From Ipomoea triloba (taxonomy: Eukaryota; Streptophyta; Magnoliopsida; Solanales; Convolvulaceae): a stretch of DNA of 64,000 nt. The stretch covers positions 20,127,405 to 20,191,404 of the forward strand of contig NC_044918.1 of the NCBI RefSeq assembly GCF_003576645.1. The letters run 5' to 3'. Each line of letters starts with the position of its first letter. Position 1 is the stretch's first letter. This document shows positions 55,556 to 64,000 of the stretch, piece after piece. Under the pieces are notes generated by a model. It made no database searches. It saw only the letters and a list, made by a program, of their open reading frames with translations, and was not told where the DNA came from. A program made the position numbers and the translations under genes.

Positions 55556-55964
55556 TTAAAATGTATAATATAATAATAGCGCATGTCTGTGCCGATAATA
55601 CTGAATATCTCCTAATTTTAAGACATTATTTTTTCCGCACATGCAACGTACACATGTGCAGCGCCCGTGCGACACCCGTGCAACACCTACTCAATAAATA
55701 GAGAAGAAAAAAAATTTTGAGTAATAAAATTTGCTTACCATTGATACCAACTGGAGCAGGAGAAGGAGCAAAGTCTGTAGATACTGTTGCAAAATAAAAT
55801 AGATTTTGCAAAATAATCATTAAATCCAACTTAAAATTCTTTTCATGTTGATGAAACAAATTAAAATTGTTGCAAAATAAAATGAATAGAAAATGAAAGA
55901 AACCCCATATATACTTACAACCTTTAGACAAAACAATAGTGATTAGTATTATGAATATCTTCAT
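55556..55964 (-). CDS. Small secreted peptide, array copy I
   Basis: Exons 55919-55964, 55739-55783 and 55556-55686; 73 residues. Signal MKIFIILITIVLSKG, mature STDFAPSPAPVGIN, exon 3 HGRCTCVRCMCGKNN (Cys moved by one position relative to copy A) with a tail like copy B. It has a full upstream leader (to about 56250), so with A it is the best candidate for an expressed copy. Confidence 0.5.
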
Positions 55965-56270
55965 TTTCACTCCCTGTGGAAAAAAAAACTGGGTTTGTAT
56001 TTGCGTTTGAATGTGAAGATGTTAATAGAAAAGTAAAATTCCACTCTGTGGAAATTTGGCTATTGCTGAAGAGAGAGATCAGACTGTGATTTTTTGAAAA
56101 GAAAGATCCGAGTGTGATTGAAGAATAACGTCTGAATAGCGCAACAAAGCTCCATATTAATAGGGAACAGGAAGAGAGAGAAGACCGAATGGAAATTTAT
56201 ATATTGTGCTTTAATTAGTGTACTTATTATTTTTATTTTTATTTTGATATGCATGAAATTTAGTCATTTA

Positions 56271-56296
56271 CTAGTGCTTTACCCGTGCGATGCACG
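56271..56296 (-). mobile_element. Helitron-like 3' terminus
   Basis: Third intact hairpin CGTGCATCGCACG plus CTAGT on the minus strand, between copies I and J. Confidence 0.5.
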
Positions 56297-56423
56297 AACA
56301 AAATTATGTTATTATTAATTTAAATAAAAAAAACTTTGAAAATTATAAATCTTTTAAAATGTACAATATAATAATAGTGCAGGCCTGTGCGGATAATACT
56401 GAATATCTCCTAATTCTAAGACA

Positions 56424-56729
56424 TTATTTTTTCCTCACATGCAACGTACACCTGTGCGACACCCGTGCAACACCTACTCAATAAATAGAGAAGAAAAAGA
56501 ATGTTGTGTCATAAAATTTGCTTACCATTGATACCAGCTGGAGCAGGAGAGTTGCAAAATAAAATAGATTTTGCAAAATAATCATTAAATCCAACTCAAA
56601 ATTCATTTCATGTTGATGAAACAAATTAAAATTGTTGCAAAATAAAATGAATAGAAAATGAAAGAAACGCCATATATACTTACGGCCGTTAGCCAAAACA
56701 ACAGTGATGAGTATTTTGAATATTTTCAT
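56424..56729 (-). pseudogene. Secreted-peptide gene, array copy J (degenerate)
   Basis: Exon 1 56684-56729 (MKIFKILITVVLANG). A deletion removes the exon 2 acceptor and the PSPA codons; only PAGIN remains, reachable from a CCAG acceptor at 56537. Exon 3 (56424-56473) is frameshifted and stops early. Leader at 57070-57230 is separated from exon 1 by a 160-bp insert. Confidence 0.45.
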
Positions 56730-56929
56730 TTTCACTCCCTGTGGAAAAAAAATTGCATTTGTAATTGCGTTTGAAGGTGAAGATGTTAATAGAGAAGCAA
56801 AATGAAGAGAGAGATCAGACTGTGATTTTTAGAAGAGACAGATTAGACTGTGATTTTTTTGAAGAAAGTGTTGGATTGTGCAATGGTCTGCACAGACTGA
56901 ATGAAGAAGAAGAAGGAAGTGTGTTCTGT

Positions 56930-57090
56930 TATAGAGATGTTATATGGCTTATATACACAGTGAAGCTATAACTACATATGTAATGTCATTAATGCCTTTC
57001 ACTATTTCTACTGGACGCATGATTGAGCATAACTACATGTAATGTCATTAATCCCCTTCACTATTTCTACTGGACGCATGTATCCTCCAT
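56930..57090. repeat. Insert with two copies of a 54-bp repeat
   Basis: AACTACATGTAATGTCATTA..CACTATTTCTACTGGACGCATG occurs twice, inside the leader of array copy J and absent from the other units. Confidence 0.75.
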
Positions 57091-57250
57091 CAGATAGATC
57101 AGACTGTGATCTTTTGAAAAGAAGATCCGAGTGTGATTGAAGAATGACGACTGACTGGCGCAGCAGAGCTCCATTAATAGGGAACAGGAAGAGAGAGAAG
57201 ACCGAATGGAAATTTGTATATTGTGCTTTAATTAGTGTACTTATTATTTT

Positions 57251-57699
57251 TATTATTATTATTATATTATTATTATTATTATTTATAATAATAATAATAA
57301 TTCTATCCTTTAAAACAATTCAATTTGGTCCACCCACTTCGCATTCAATTGTTATACCATGGATCAGTATTTATTTTACATTGTGGATCTTGGTTAAAAA
57401 ATTATGTATCTGCAATTAAAATATATTATACTTGCAGTTAACAGTTTATGTACATGTAAATAAATTGAATGTATCAAAGCCTATTTTGATTCGTATGAAT
57501 TAATTCCAATTTAATTTTAAGAATTAAACTCCAGATTAAAATTGTAGGTTATGGAGGTTACATATCTGAATTTATTTCCGTTGTTAATGCTATTAAATCA
57601 AAACTCTGTTGTTTTCCATTTGTGCTATCTCAACAACTTTTCTTGAAATATTATGTCAACACTTCCGATAAAAAATTCGAAGTGCTCGCATGTTCTTCT
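57251..57699. other. Simple repeat (TTA)n and AT-rich DNA, no gene
   Basis: 57250-57300 is (TTA)n and its inverse. 57370-57470 has the TTAACAGTTTATGTAC-type repeat seen at 31.3 and 34.5 kb. Confidence 0.6.
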
Positions 57700-58060
57700 A
57701 GTTTGTCGAGCTTTTAGTTCCAGTGTCCAAACTTTTTATCCTAGGAGACTGATGCTACAGTTAAACTAATGTCATGTTAATTGCTATCAATTCGTCATTT
57801 CCTATATAAGCATGGTTGAGCAGCAGATTTTATACACACACAATCCTATGTTTTTGCTCTCAAAACTCTGCTCAACTTCCTCCTCAAACCTTCTGTGTTC
57901 ATCCCTTGTTCTAGTTAGTTGGGTTTAACTGTTTGAGTGCCCAAACATTAAACCGTAGTACGTTTTATCCTAGAAAACCTAAGCTACAACACTCCTAGCA
58001 TCTTTCGGAAGTAGCAAATAAGATTTTCGTTTCTTGTACTTGTTATTTTCCAAAATATTC
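57700..58060 (+). mobile_element. LTR-like fragment with TATA box
   Basis: TCCTATATAAGCATGG (57800) followed by a leader with ACACACACAATC and CTCAAAACTCTGCTCAAC, and a duplicated phrase (CCAAAC..TTTTATCCTAG near 57730 and 57940). Resembles a Copia LTR; ends not resolved. Confidence 0.35.
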
Positions 58061-59218
58061 TCTCCGTAATAATATTTCATAACAATGATAACAAGTAAAA
58101 ATTGAGCAATCACTTTTATTCATAGAAACATCCTCAATTAAGTAATTAAAATGTTTATATAGATAGAATAAACATTTCATATCCAGCAAGCCCATCCCTC
58201 TTTATTTCAGCAACGCCTCAACCCAGCCCATCTCCCTTAGCCCAACCTCACAGAGATCCAGAGGTCGAGTCTCACCTCCTTCCTTATAACCAAACATCCC
58301 TTCTCTTCTTTCATACACCAACTCTCAGCACACACATCTGACATTATCTACCACGGCAGTGTTTAGAAAATGCTCAATTTCAAATCATAATTAACTTTTT
58401 AACATAAACTAATAGATTTAGTCCTATACAGAGAACAGATTCTCGCATCATTAATGTTATGGCTGGCTAGTTTTTCACTTACACATTCCTAGATATTGCA
58501 TCTGGAGAAGGGGGATAACGAACATTAAAGTTCTAGATACAAAAAAAGAAAAATGATTAAGATGAGTGAGTTTTAACGCGCTTAGAGAACTGGAATATTG
58601 CATTTGTAGAAGGGGAATTTCACAGCCTCATAGGTATTTAATTTCTACTTAACAACTATTAGTACAAATTTTATGCATTTAATTAGTTGGCTTATTTTTT
58701 GCAGACCATTTAAAATTTTTGAAATAAGAATATTATTTATGAGTTTTTTGTAAAAATTGGAAGTAATTTTGAAATAAGAATATTATTATAAATGAATAAA
58801 AAAGACTACAAATTGTAGAATCTATATTATATTGAAATGACTAATTATTATCGTAATATTTATATTTATTTTAAAAATATTCGACTCATATTAAAAAAAA
58901 TAAAATGATAACTAAAGATTAGGTCACCCTAGAGTGCATGAGTGCACTTGTTTTATATAACATTAGTTAATAGGTCATATGGTCACACAATACTCTGGAA
59001 GAAATTATTGGAGGAAGTTTGATAAATTTAGTTGAAAGAAATGCTTTTAATTGACATAAGGTCACATGCTCTTTAGAGTTCAGTGGAGGCGGTATTAACT
59101 CTTTTGTGCTTCATTTGGTACTTGAGAAAGTAAATATATATGAACAGATACTACATTCTAACAGAGAAAAAAAAAAAACAAAAGGCATTCCATTTCATAT
59201 TTTCGTAGAATCCATATT
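58061..59218. other. AT-rich intergenic stretch, no gene
   Basis: Contains a short local repeat (GAAATAAGAATATTATT near 58720 and 58770). Nothing else recognised. Confidence 0.6.
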
Positions 59219-59227
59219 ATCAGTTCG

Positions 59228-59421
59228 TTTTTTTTTTTTTGAGAAGAAACAATTAATTCATTAAATCATCAGCAAGAATGTCAACAAGAAACAAAGGAGG
59301 AGTATCAAACCACTCATTGCAACCTGTCACAGAAACGGCCTCCCTAGCAACATAGTGGGCGGCGCGATTCACAGATCGCTTAACAAAACTGAATTGAACA
59401 TCATTAATCGTAGATGCCAAC
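59228..59421 (-). mobile_element. 5'-truncated LINE (L1) tail
   Basis: Minus strand ends in a 13-A tail. Upstream reads VQFSFVKRSVNRAAHYVARE and then NEWFDTPPLFLVDILADDL before the stop (59253-59255), the C-terminal RNase H-like domain common to plant L1 elements. Flanks ATCAGTTCG and ATCAATTCG are a near-perfect 9-bp target duplication. Classic 5' truncation on insertion. Confidence 0.85.
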
Positions 59422-59737
59422 ATCAATTCGGTTTATTATCAATGTTTATAATTTTGATTATATTTAAATAATTTTAAGAAATAATAATAATAAATTAATA
59501 TAGCTACTTTCTGAACCTACTGAACAAATATTGCATTGTAACCGAGTCAGTAGTACTAAAAAAGATTAATATGACTAATTATTATCGTAATATTTGTATT
59601 TATATTGAGAAAACTCTATTTATATTAAAAAATAAAATAATAATTAAAGATTATTTTTTAAAAACATTTTTGAGTGATAAGGAAGCTTAACCTGTAGCCA
59701 ATTAGTGCAATTTTTTTAAATATTTTTTTTTATATAA
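59422..59737. other. AT-rich stretch, no gene
   Basis: Shares GACTAATTATTATCGTAATATTT with about 58837. Nothing else seen. Confidence 0.5.
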
Positions 59738-59930
59738 GGTGATTCAAGTTTTGTCGGACTAATCCTAAGCCCATAAGACCTGCCCCTAGAGTCACTGAGG
59801 TATGTAAATCGCAAATCGCACAATCAGCTCACCTGTCGGATCCTAATCTTCATGTACGCACAAGGGATCCAGTCTAGGCCTGTGGGATTCGAACCCCAAC
59901 CCCATATTGCCACCTTCAATCGTGACATTT
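59738..59930 (-). mobile_element. SINE-like sequence
   Basis: Minus strand GGGTTCGAATCCCACAGGCCTAGACTGG, with a B-box-like core. Shares the CCTAGACTGG phrase with 48120-48315. A-box not clear. Confidence 0.45.
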
Positions 59931-60119
59931 AATATAAGTCTCAATCAAGCTCTAGAAATTACTTGCAAGATCCAGGAAAAATCTCACAAAGTCAAAAAAA
60001 AAATTATCTTGACATCTATTAAAGTTGCAGTATTAAAATTCAGCATATCAAATTACTATTGCAAGATCAAGTACAAATTTAATTTGAAATTTTTTTTATT
60101 TCCAACGAGCAATTTCAAA

Positions 60120-60760
60120 ATCACACTATAAAAAGGAGGTGAAGACTTGAAGAAGGACACGCAAGAGAGCTTACTAGTGACATACGAAATCAAGAGAGAA
60201 AAGAGCAGTAAAAGTTTTTGGAGACTGAACGCTCATTGAGAAATCTTTCGAATTCACAAGTCTAAGTTTTTCAACAAGTGGTATCTCAATCAAAGGTAGA
60301 TATAAGATAGTAGCATGGAGTTGTGATCAAGCTAAGCACGGAATCTTGAAGATGTGTGATTAGTGATGGCTTTGTGATCAAGACACTAGATCATTAATTC
60401 ATTGCATATTCTACCGGAGTGGTTGATATAGTGAATTTCTCAAGGAGATAGGAGTAGAGTGGACTTAGATTGGTTTGGGCGAACTACTTAAAAATCTCTC
60501 TACTTTACTTTACTGGTTTTAGTTACTGCATGCATTATATTATTCATTCAAATATTCACTATCATCTAACTCTCTGTGCATTGCATTTTACATACATTTA
60601 TTCCTCTGTACACTTGTTAGATTTTAATTTAAGTATTAAATATTCTTCATACTTATTTTATACTTAGAGCTAATCTAGTAAGGTGTGAAAAAGTTTGAAA
60701 AGTCTATTTCCCCCCGCCCCTTCTAAACATTTCACTATATATTCTAGCCTTTTCACCATC
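60120..60760 (+). mobile_element. LTR-like sequence (Copia, SIRE-like style)
   Basis: CACTATAAAAAGGAGG (TATA, 60123) is followed by a transcribed-type leader with GAGATAGGAGTAGAGTGGAC and TTTGGGCGAACTACTT, in the style of SIRE-type LTRs. Neither TG/CA ends nor target duplication was found. Confidence 0.35.
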
Positions 60761-61250
60761 CAACCAGAACTAAAACTGGTTATCGGTATACAAACCCAAC
60801 TACTCAAACATATTTAATATTTTATTTGAAGAGATGAGATAACATCAAGAGGTTATGATATTTACAAAAAAAAAAAAAAAAAAGTATGGAAAATCAGAAA
60901 TTCTTAAAACATATTGTGCATATATATTTTTATAGTTTACAAACATTGACGCATGCAAGCCCTATTAAAAAGTATAAATCCCATCAACATATGTATCACT
61001 AGACTTGTTTTTTATTGCTTTTCTTCTTCTTTTTTTTTTTCCTTTTTTTTTTTGGAATTTTACTTTTTAGAAGAATAGCAAGTAGATTAAACATAATATG
61101 CAAAGTAAAATTAAATGAGAGAATTGAAGTACTACTTTTTATTAAACTGATATTAGTGGAGAGAATTATATTTGATACTGTTTAAGTACACAGGCTAGTG
61201 AGGCTACTTTGGCTCCCTTGAGTGATTAATATGATTTAATCATCGAGTAG
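60761..61250. other. AT-rich stretch, no gene
   Basis: Poly-A (60870) and poly-T (61030-61055) runs only. Confidence 0.6.
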
Positions 61251-61908
61251 TCAACAATAATATAATGTAGTACGTAGCTGCTTAATTATTAAAGTGATGA
61301 CACTAATCTTACTAATCCTTAAAATACTGCAGCATTTCTGATGCCGCGCTGTCGCAGCTTCGATTCTATTTGGAAGTTTATGAATGTTCTCGATCTTCCG
61401 CAAATTGATTGACCACAATGACTTTATAACTATTTTCTTCTTATTTGTTAAACATGTTGTAAAATAATTATTATAACTATGATAATATGAAGAAATGAAA
61501 ATGAAGAACAGAAATTTGGAATGGAGGATGAAGCACTGCATTGATGATTTTCTCTGCTCTTGTTTACAGGGAGTGAAGGGGGTATTTATAATACCCGGAA
61601 ATGAATAAATAAATATAAGGTGTACAGGAATGATTCACATGTGTTGCTTAGCTCTGCTGGCTTTGTCAAAAGCCTAGAGTCTCTTGCCGCCCTATGGTCA
61701 CGGGATCGATTCCCCCTAAACCATAGCTTTTGTCTTCATCTGGGACTAGCTTCATCTAGCTTTCCAGGAAACATATAAGAATTAAATGTTCTCCCTTTAA
61801 TCATCAATGGTAGCAGTAGCAAAGTGGATTAAGCCTTGAGTATTAAGCAAGAGGTCCAAGGTTCGAATCATAGCTTGGACATCCACCATTTTGTTTTGTT
61901 TCATAACA
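61251..61908 (-). mobile_element. 3' LTR of a minus-strand Copia element
   Basis: Begins TGTTATGAAACAAAAC right after the polypurine tract. Has TATAAATACC (61590-61581) and a leader frame of 96 residues that is probably not a protein. Contains tRNA-like phrases (GGTTCGAATCA at 61859, GGGATCGATTCCCC at 61702). The far end was not resolved. Confidence 0.6.
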
Positions 61909-61939
61909 CTCCCCCTTGGATGTCCAAAGGATGAACACT

Positions 61940-62560
61940 ATATTGCCTCGTTAAAAACCTTACCAAAGAAAAAAACCCGGTGGGAATAAAAACTTTGGGT
62001 AAGGGAAAAAGAGTACAATATATGCTCCCCCTGATAAAGACATCATTGAAGATCAAGTTCGTGTGCTCCTCCTTGTTTCTAAAGATTTTTGAGATGATGC
62101 CATATTGATTAATAACGTTTTCCATTGGCCATCATCTTATCATACTCATGCCTCATTAAAAACATTGCTAGGAAAAAACCTAGTCAAGGGAAAAAGAGTA
62201 CATGATGTATTTCAAAAACATATGTTATATAAGGTTGCCTCATTAAAAACCTTAGGCTAAGAAAACCCAGTGGGAAAAAACTTAGCTAAGGGAAAAAGAG
62301 TACAACCATAAATCATTCATGACCTTCAGGGTCTAATCTTCAGGATAACCAGTCATAAACTTTCAGTGTATAATCTTCAAGATTACTATACCATACTCAT
62401 GCCTCGTTAAAAACCTCATTAGAAAAACCCAGTGGGAAAAACCTAATGAGGAAAAGAGTACATGATATATGTTAAATTATGTGTTGCACCGGTTGCTTCA
62501 TTAAAAACCTTACGCTAAGAAAACCCAGTGGGAAAAAAAACTTAGCTGAGGGAAAAAGAG
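61940..62560 (-). repeat. Five-copy degenerate repeat near the Copia 3' end
   Basis: CCTCRTTAAAAACCTTA..AAGAAAACCCAGTGGGAAAAA..GGGAAAAAGAGTACA recurs at about 61947, 62150, 62227, 62403 and 62486. Such GGTTTTTCCCACTGGG motifs are typical of Copia LTR-proximal regions. Confidence 0.8.
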
Positions 62561-62751
62561 TGCAACCATAACCCCAATATAAACTTCAGGGCATAATATT
62601 CATACTTCAAGTAAATGATACTCCCCCTGAAGATAACATTCTTCAAATCCCTTATATGAAATATACCTCCAAAATATAGAAAGGGATTTTGTGAACAAAT
62701 ATGTCCAATTATTAATGGGGTGAATAATCCCGTGACTCTTCTAGAGCTCAC
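62542..62751 (-). pseudogene. Copia RNase H C-terminal remnant
   Basis: Frame holds FHIRDLKNVIFRGSI, matching the (IGMR)xLKxL..RG end of Copia polyproteins just before the 3' region. Short and frame-broken. Confidence 0.5.
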
Positions 62752-63088
62752 GTGGGTATAATACTGACATCATAATATACCCATTTATTATAGATGCAAC
62801 ACTATCTTTATTGTCTCCTTATAAGACAATGGTGATAAAATCTAGTATAACCAGTTTTGGGGATTTGGCATCGTTGGGATCAAATAATAATATCCAGTAC
62901 CCAAGTAGCCCATTAAAACCATATATTGGTTTCTCACATAAATGCCAAAAACTTTTGTAACTCAAAGATATTGGAGGATATGTTAAACACTGTTCCAATA
63001 TTTCATTATAGGAGAAGCACTAAATGTTGCTATAAATTTCATCGCATATAAAATATCAGACCTGATGCGATTATGGAACTTCTGGTCC

Positions 63089-63364
63089 CTATATGGTGCT
63101 CCAACGATAATGAATTAATGGACTTTCGATATCCTTATTATACTCATTGAGCTTATACGGTTCTTTATCTACTTCAAGAGATACAACCGTTAGTGTGATA
63201 AGTATCATGAGTCTAAACGGTTCCTTATCTACTTCAAGAGATATAACCGTTAAATGATACTTATTCATATTCACGGCATTTTTCAAGTAGGCTAACTGGT
63301 GTATAAAAACTTCTTCAAGAAGAAGCTCGATCTTCAGGTCGAGATAATACTTGGGGTTTCCCAA
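63089..63364 (-). pseudogene. Copia reverse transcriptase C-terminal remnant
   Basis: Reads GNPKYYLDLKIELLLEEVFI then HQLAYLKNAVNMNKYHLT and SLEVDKEPFR, the Copia block LGxxxYxLGLQIEHL..GxxxHQxxYxxKxLxxFxMDKxxPxxxPMVVRSLxxxKDPFRP, with deletions and a duplicated SLEVDKEP segment. Confidence 0.75.
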
Positions 63365-63734
63365 GCCTTTCGTTCAAAAATTCCGTCTTTTAGGCATGAG
63401 CTAACATTATCAAATGTAGCAACTCCACGCTCATTAGCAACCCTTTAAAGAACACTTATGGCTCATTACCCTACTACTTGAGAGAGTAACTTCTCCAGTC
63501 GCAACCCTTTAAAGATCACATAATGACACGTAATATACTCATATTCATTTCCTTCTTCAAGAAGGAAATTACTCAGTCTAATGACCCATAATTATGCGGT
63601 CATGACGTTTATCAACTGCACATCTAATTTTATCATTCTGCCAATGATGTTATGTAGCGGAACTTAATGTCATCCTACGTGGGAAATTAAAATCAATCAA
63701 GGGTCTCTGCGTGAACCATGAGCTACAAAACTCG

Positions 63735-63960
63735 CTTTATATTATACCACCTCATCATTCTCATTTCTCTTTCATGTAAACACACATATTCAGGGTGCTC
63801 ACCTTTCATATAATTTTCATGGGGCAATTCCTCGTCAGGATTGCTCACCCATTATATATATTTTACAAAGTAGGGCAATTCCTCGTCAGGATTGCTCACC
63901 TACTAAGTAATCTTCTCAGCCTGAGTAGAGCAACTCCTTATGGTGTGTGTTATAAAGAGA
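63735..63960. repeat. Short repeat GGGCAATTCCTCGTCAGGAT
   Basis: The 28-bp phrase ending TTGCTCACC occurs twice in full (63822 and 63872) with partial copies near 63795 and 63925. Likely part of the Copia element. Confidence 0.7.
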
Positions 63961-64000
63961 ATGTATTTAGCGAGTTGAGCTATGCCTTAATTGCTCTTTT

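Larger units (their letters stand above)
50575..57250 (-). repeat. Tandem array of a small secreted-peptide gene unit (ten copies)
   Basis: Head-to-tail minus-strand array. Three long units (50583-51370, 55473-56270, 56271-57250) each hold one gene copy plus an upstream leader (CGGTCTTCTCTCTCTTCCTG...GAGCTC) and, at the 3' boundary, a hairpin plus CTAGT. The fourth, 51371-55472, was amplified internally to seven copies at about 410-600 bp spacing, and there the 3' exon of one gene runs into the leader of the next, leaving only about 90-120 bp between stop and next ATG. Two 604-bp-offset copies (F and G) are near-identical, showing ongoing turnover. Confidence 0.85.
61909..64000 (-). mobile_element. 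Copia internal region, 3' half (continues off the window)
   Basis: Minus strand, from the window edge: decayed reverse transcriptase/RNase H pieces, a tandem-repeat section and the polypurine tract GGGGGAG (61915-61909). The 5' half lies beyond 64000. Many stops and shifts; inactive. Confidence 0.75.

Noticed and set aside
51371..56296. An autonomous Helitron in the array
   Set aside because: Only 3'-end-like hairpins are visible; no Rep/helicase frame and no 5' TC terminus.
50575..57250. CRISPR-like array
   Set aside because: Plant nuclear DNA; the units are 400-800 bp gene copies, not short repeats with spacers.
61251..61541. 96-residue minus-strand protein
   Set aside because: It sits in the R/U5 region of the Copia LTR downstream of its TATA box and matches no family.

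Overview
This is a plant nuclear window, most likely a eudicot. Its genes have introns, it is AT-rich with many (TA)n tracts, and it is full of Gypsy and Copia LTR retrotransposons, MITEs, tRNA-derived SINEs and a LINE tail. An NDH-assembly factor gene (CRR6) implies a photosynthetic plant. SINE and repeat styles hint at an asterid such as Solanales, but I cannot fix the genus.

Layout. 1-4.6 kb: tandem and LTR-like repeats. 4.6-7.1 kb: fragments of a TCP transcription factor and a hexose transporter, then a small secreted Cys-rich protein gene (ECA1/prolamin-like). 7.1-20.5 kb: an ankyrin gene whose first intron was blown open by nested insertions (SINE, hAT-like element, TIR element with an LTR, a full-length non-autonomous Gypsy element with a gag-like ORF, and another LTR inside that). 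20.5-24.9 kb: ankyrin remnant and nested Mutator-like foldbacks. 25-28.6 kb: a second copy of the 5-7 kb block, split by a solo LTR. 28.6-32.7 kb: MITEs and SINE. 32.8-37.5 kb: two intact divergent genes, CRR6 (-) and an FMO1-type flavin monooxygenase (+). 37.5-46.9 kb: repeats, a 246-N gap and a decayed Copia element. 46.9-48.8 kb: an intact PLATZ zinc-binding protein gene. 50.6-57.3 kb: a head-to-tail array of ten copies of a tiny secreted-peptide gene on the minus strand, with Helitron-like 3' ends at unit boundaries. 57.3-64 kb: LTR-like pieces, a LINE tail and the 3' half of a minus-strand Copia element.

The best candidate for something undescribed is the 50.6-57.3 kb peptide array. Each copy has a 46-nt signal-peptide exon, a 45-nt frame-neutral exon carrying a PSPAPAG motif and a variable Cys-rich 3' exon; about half the copies look intact. 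The duplicated secreted Cys-rich pair (5.8 and 27.2 kb), whose differences are nearly all replacements, is second. The genes here do not form a pathway; they are single-copy housekeeping or regulatory genes set in fast-turning-over repeat DNA.

Caution: two long direct repeats (9280-13014 and 19563-23001) meet at single N bases and look like assembly joins. All exon models and counts were made by eye.
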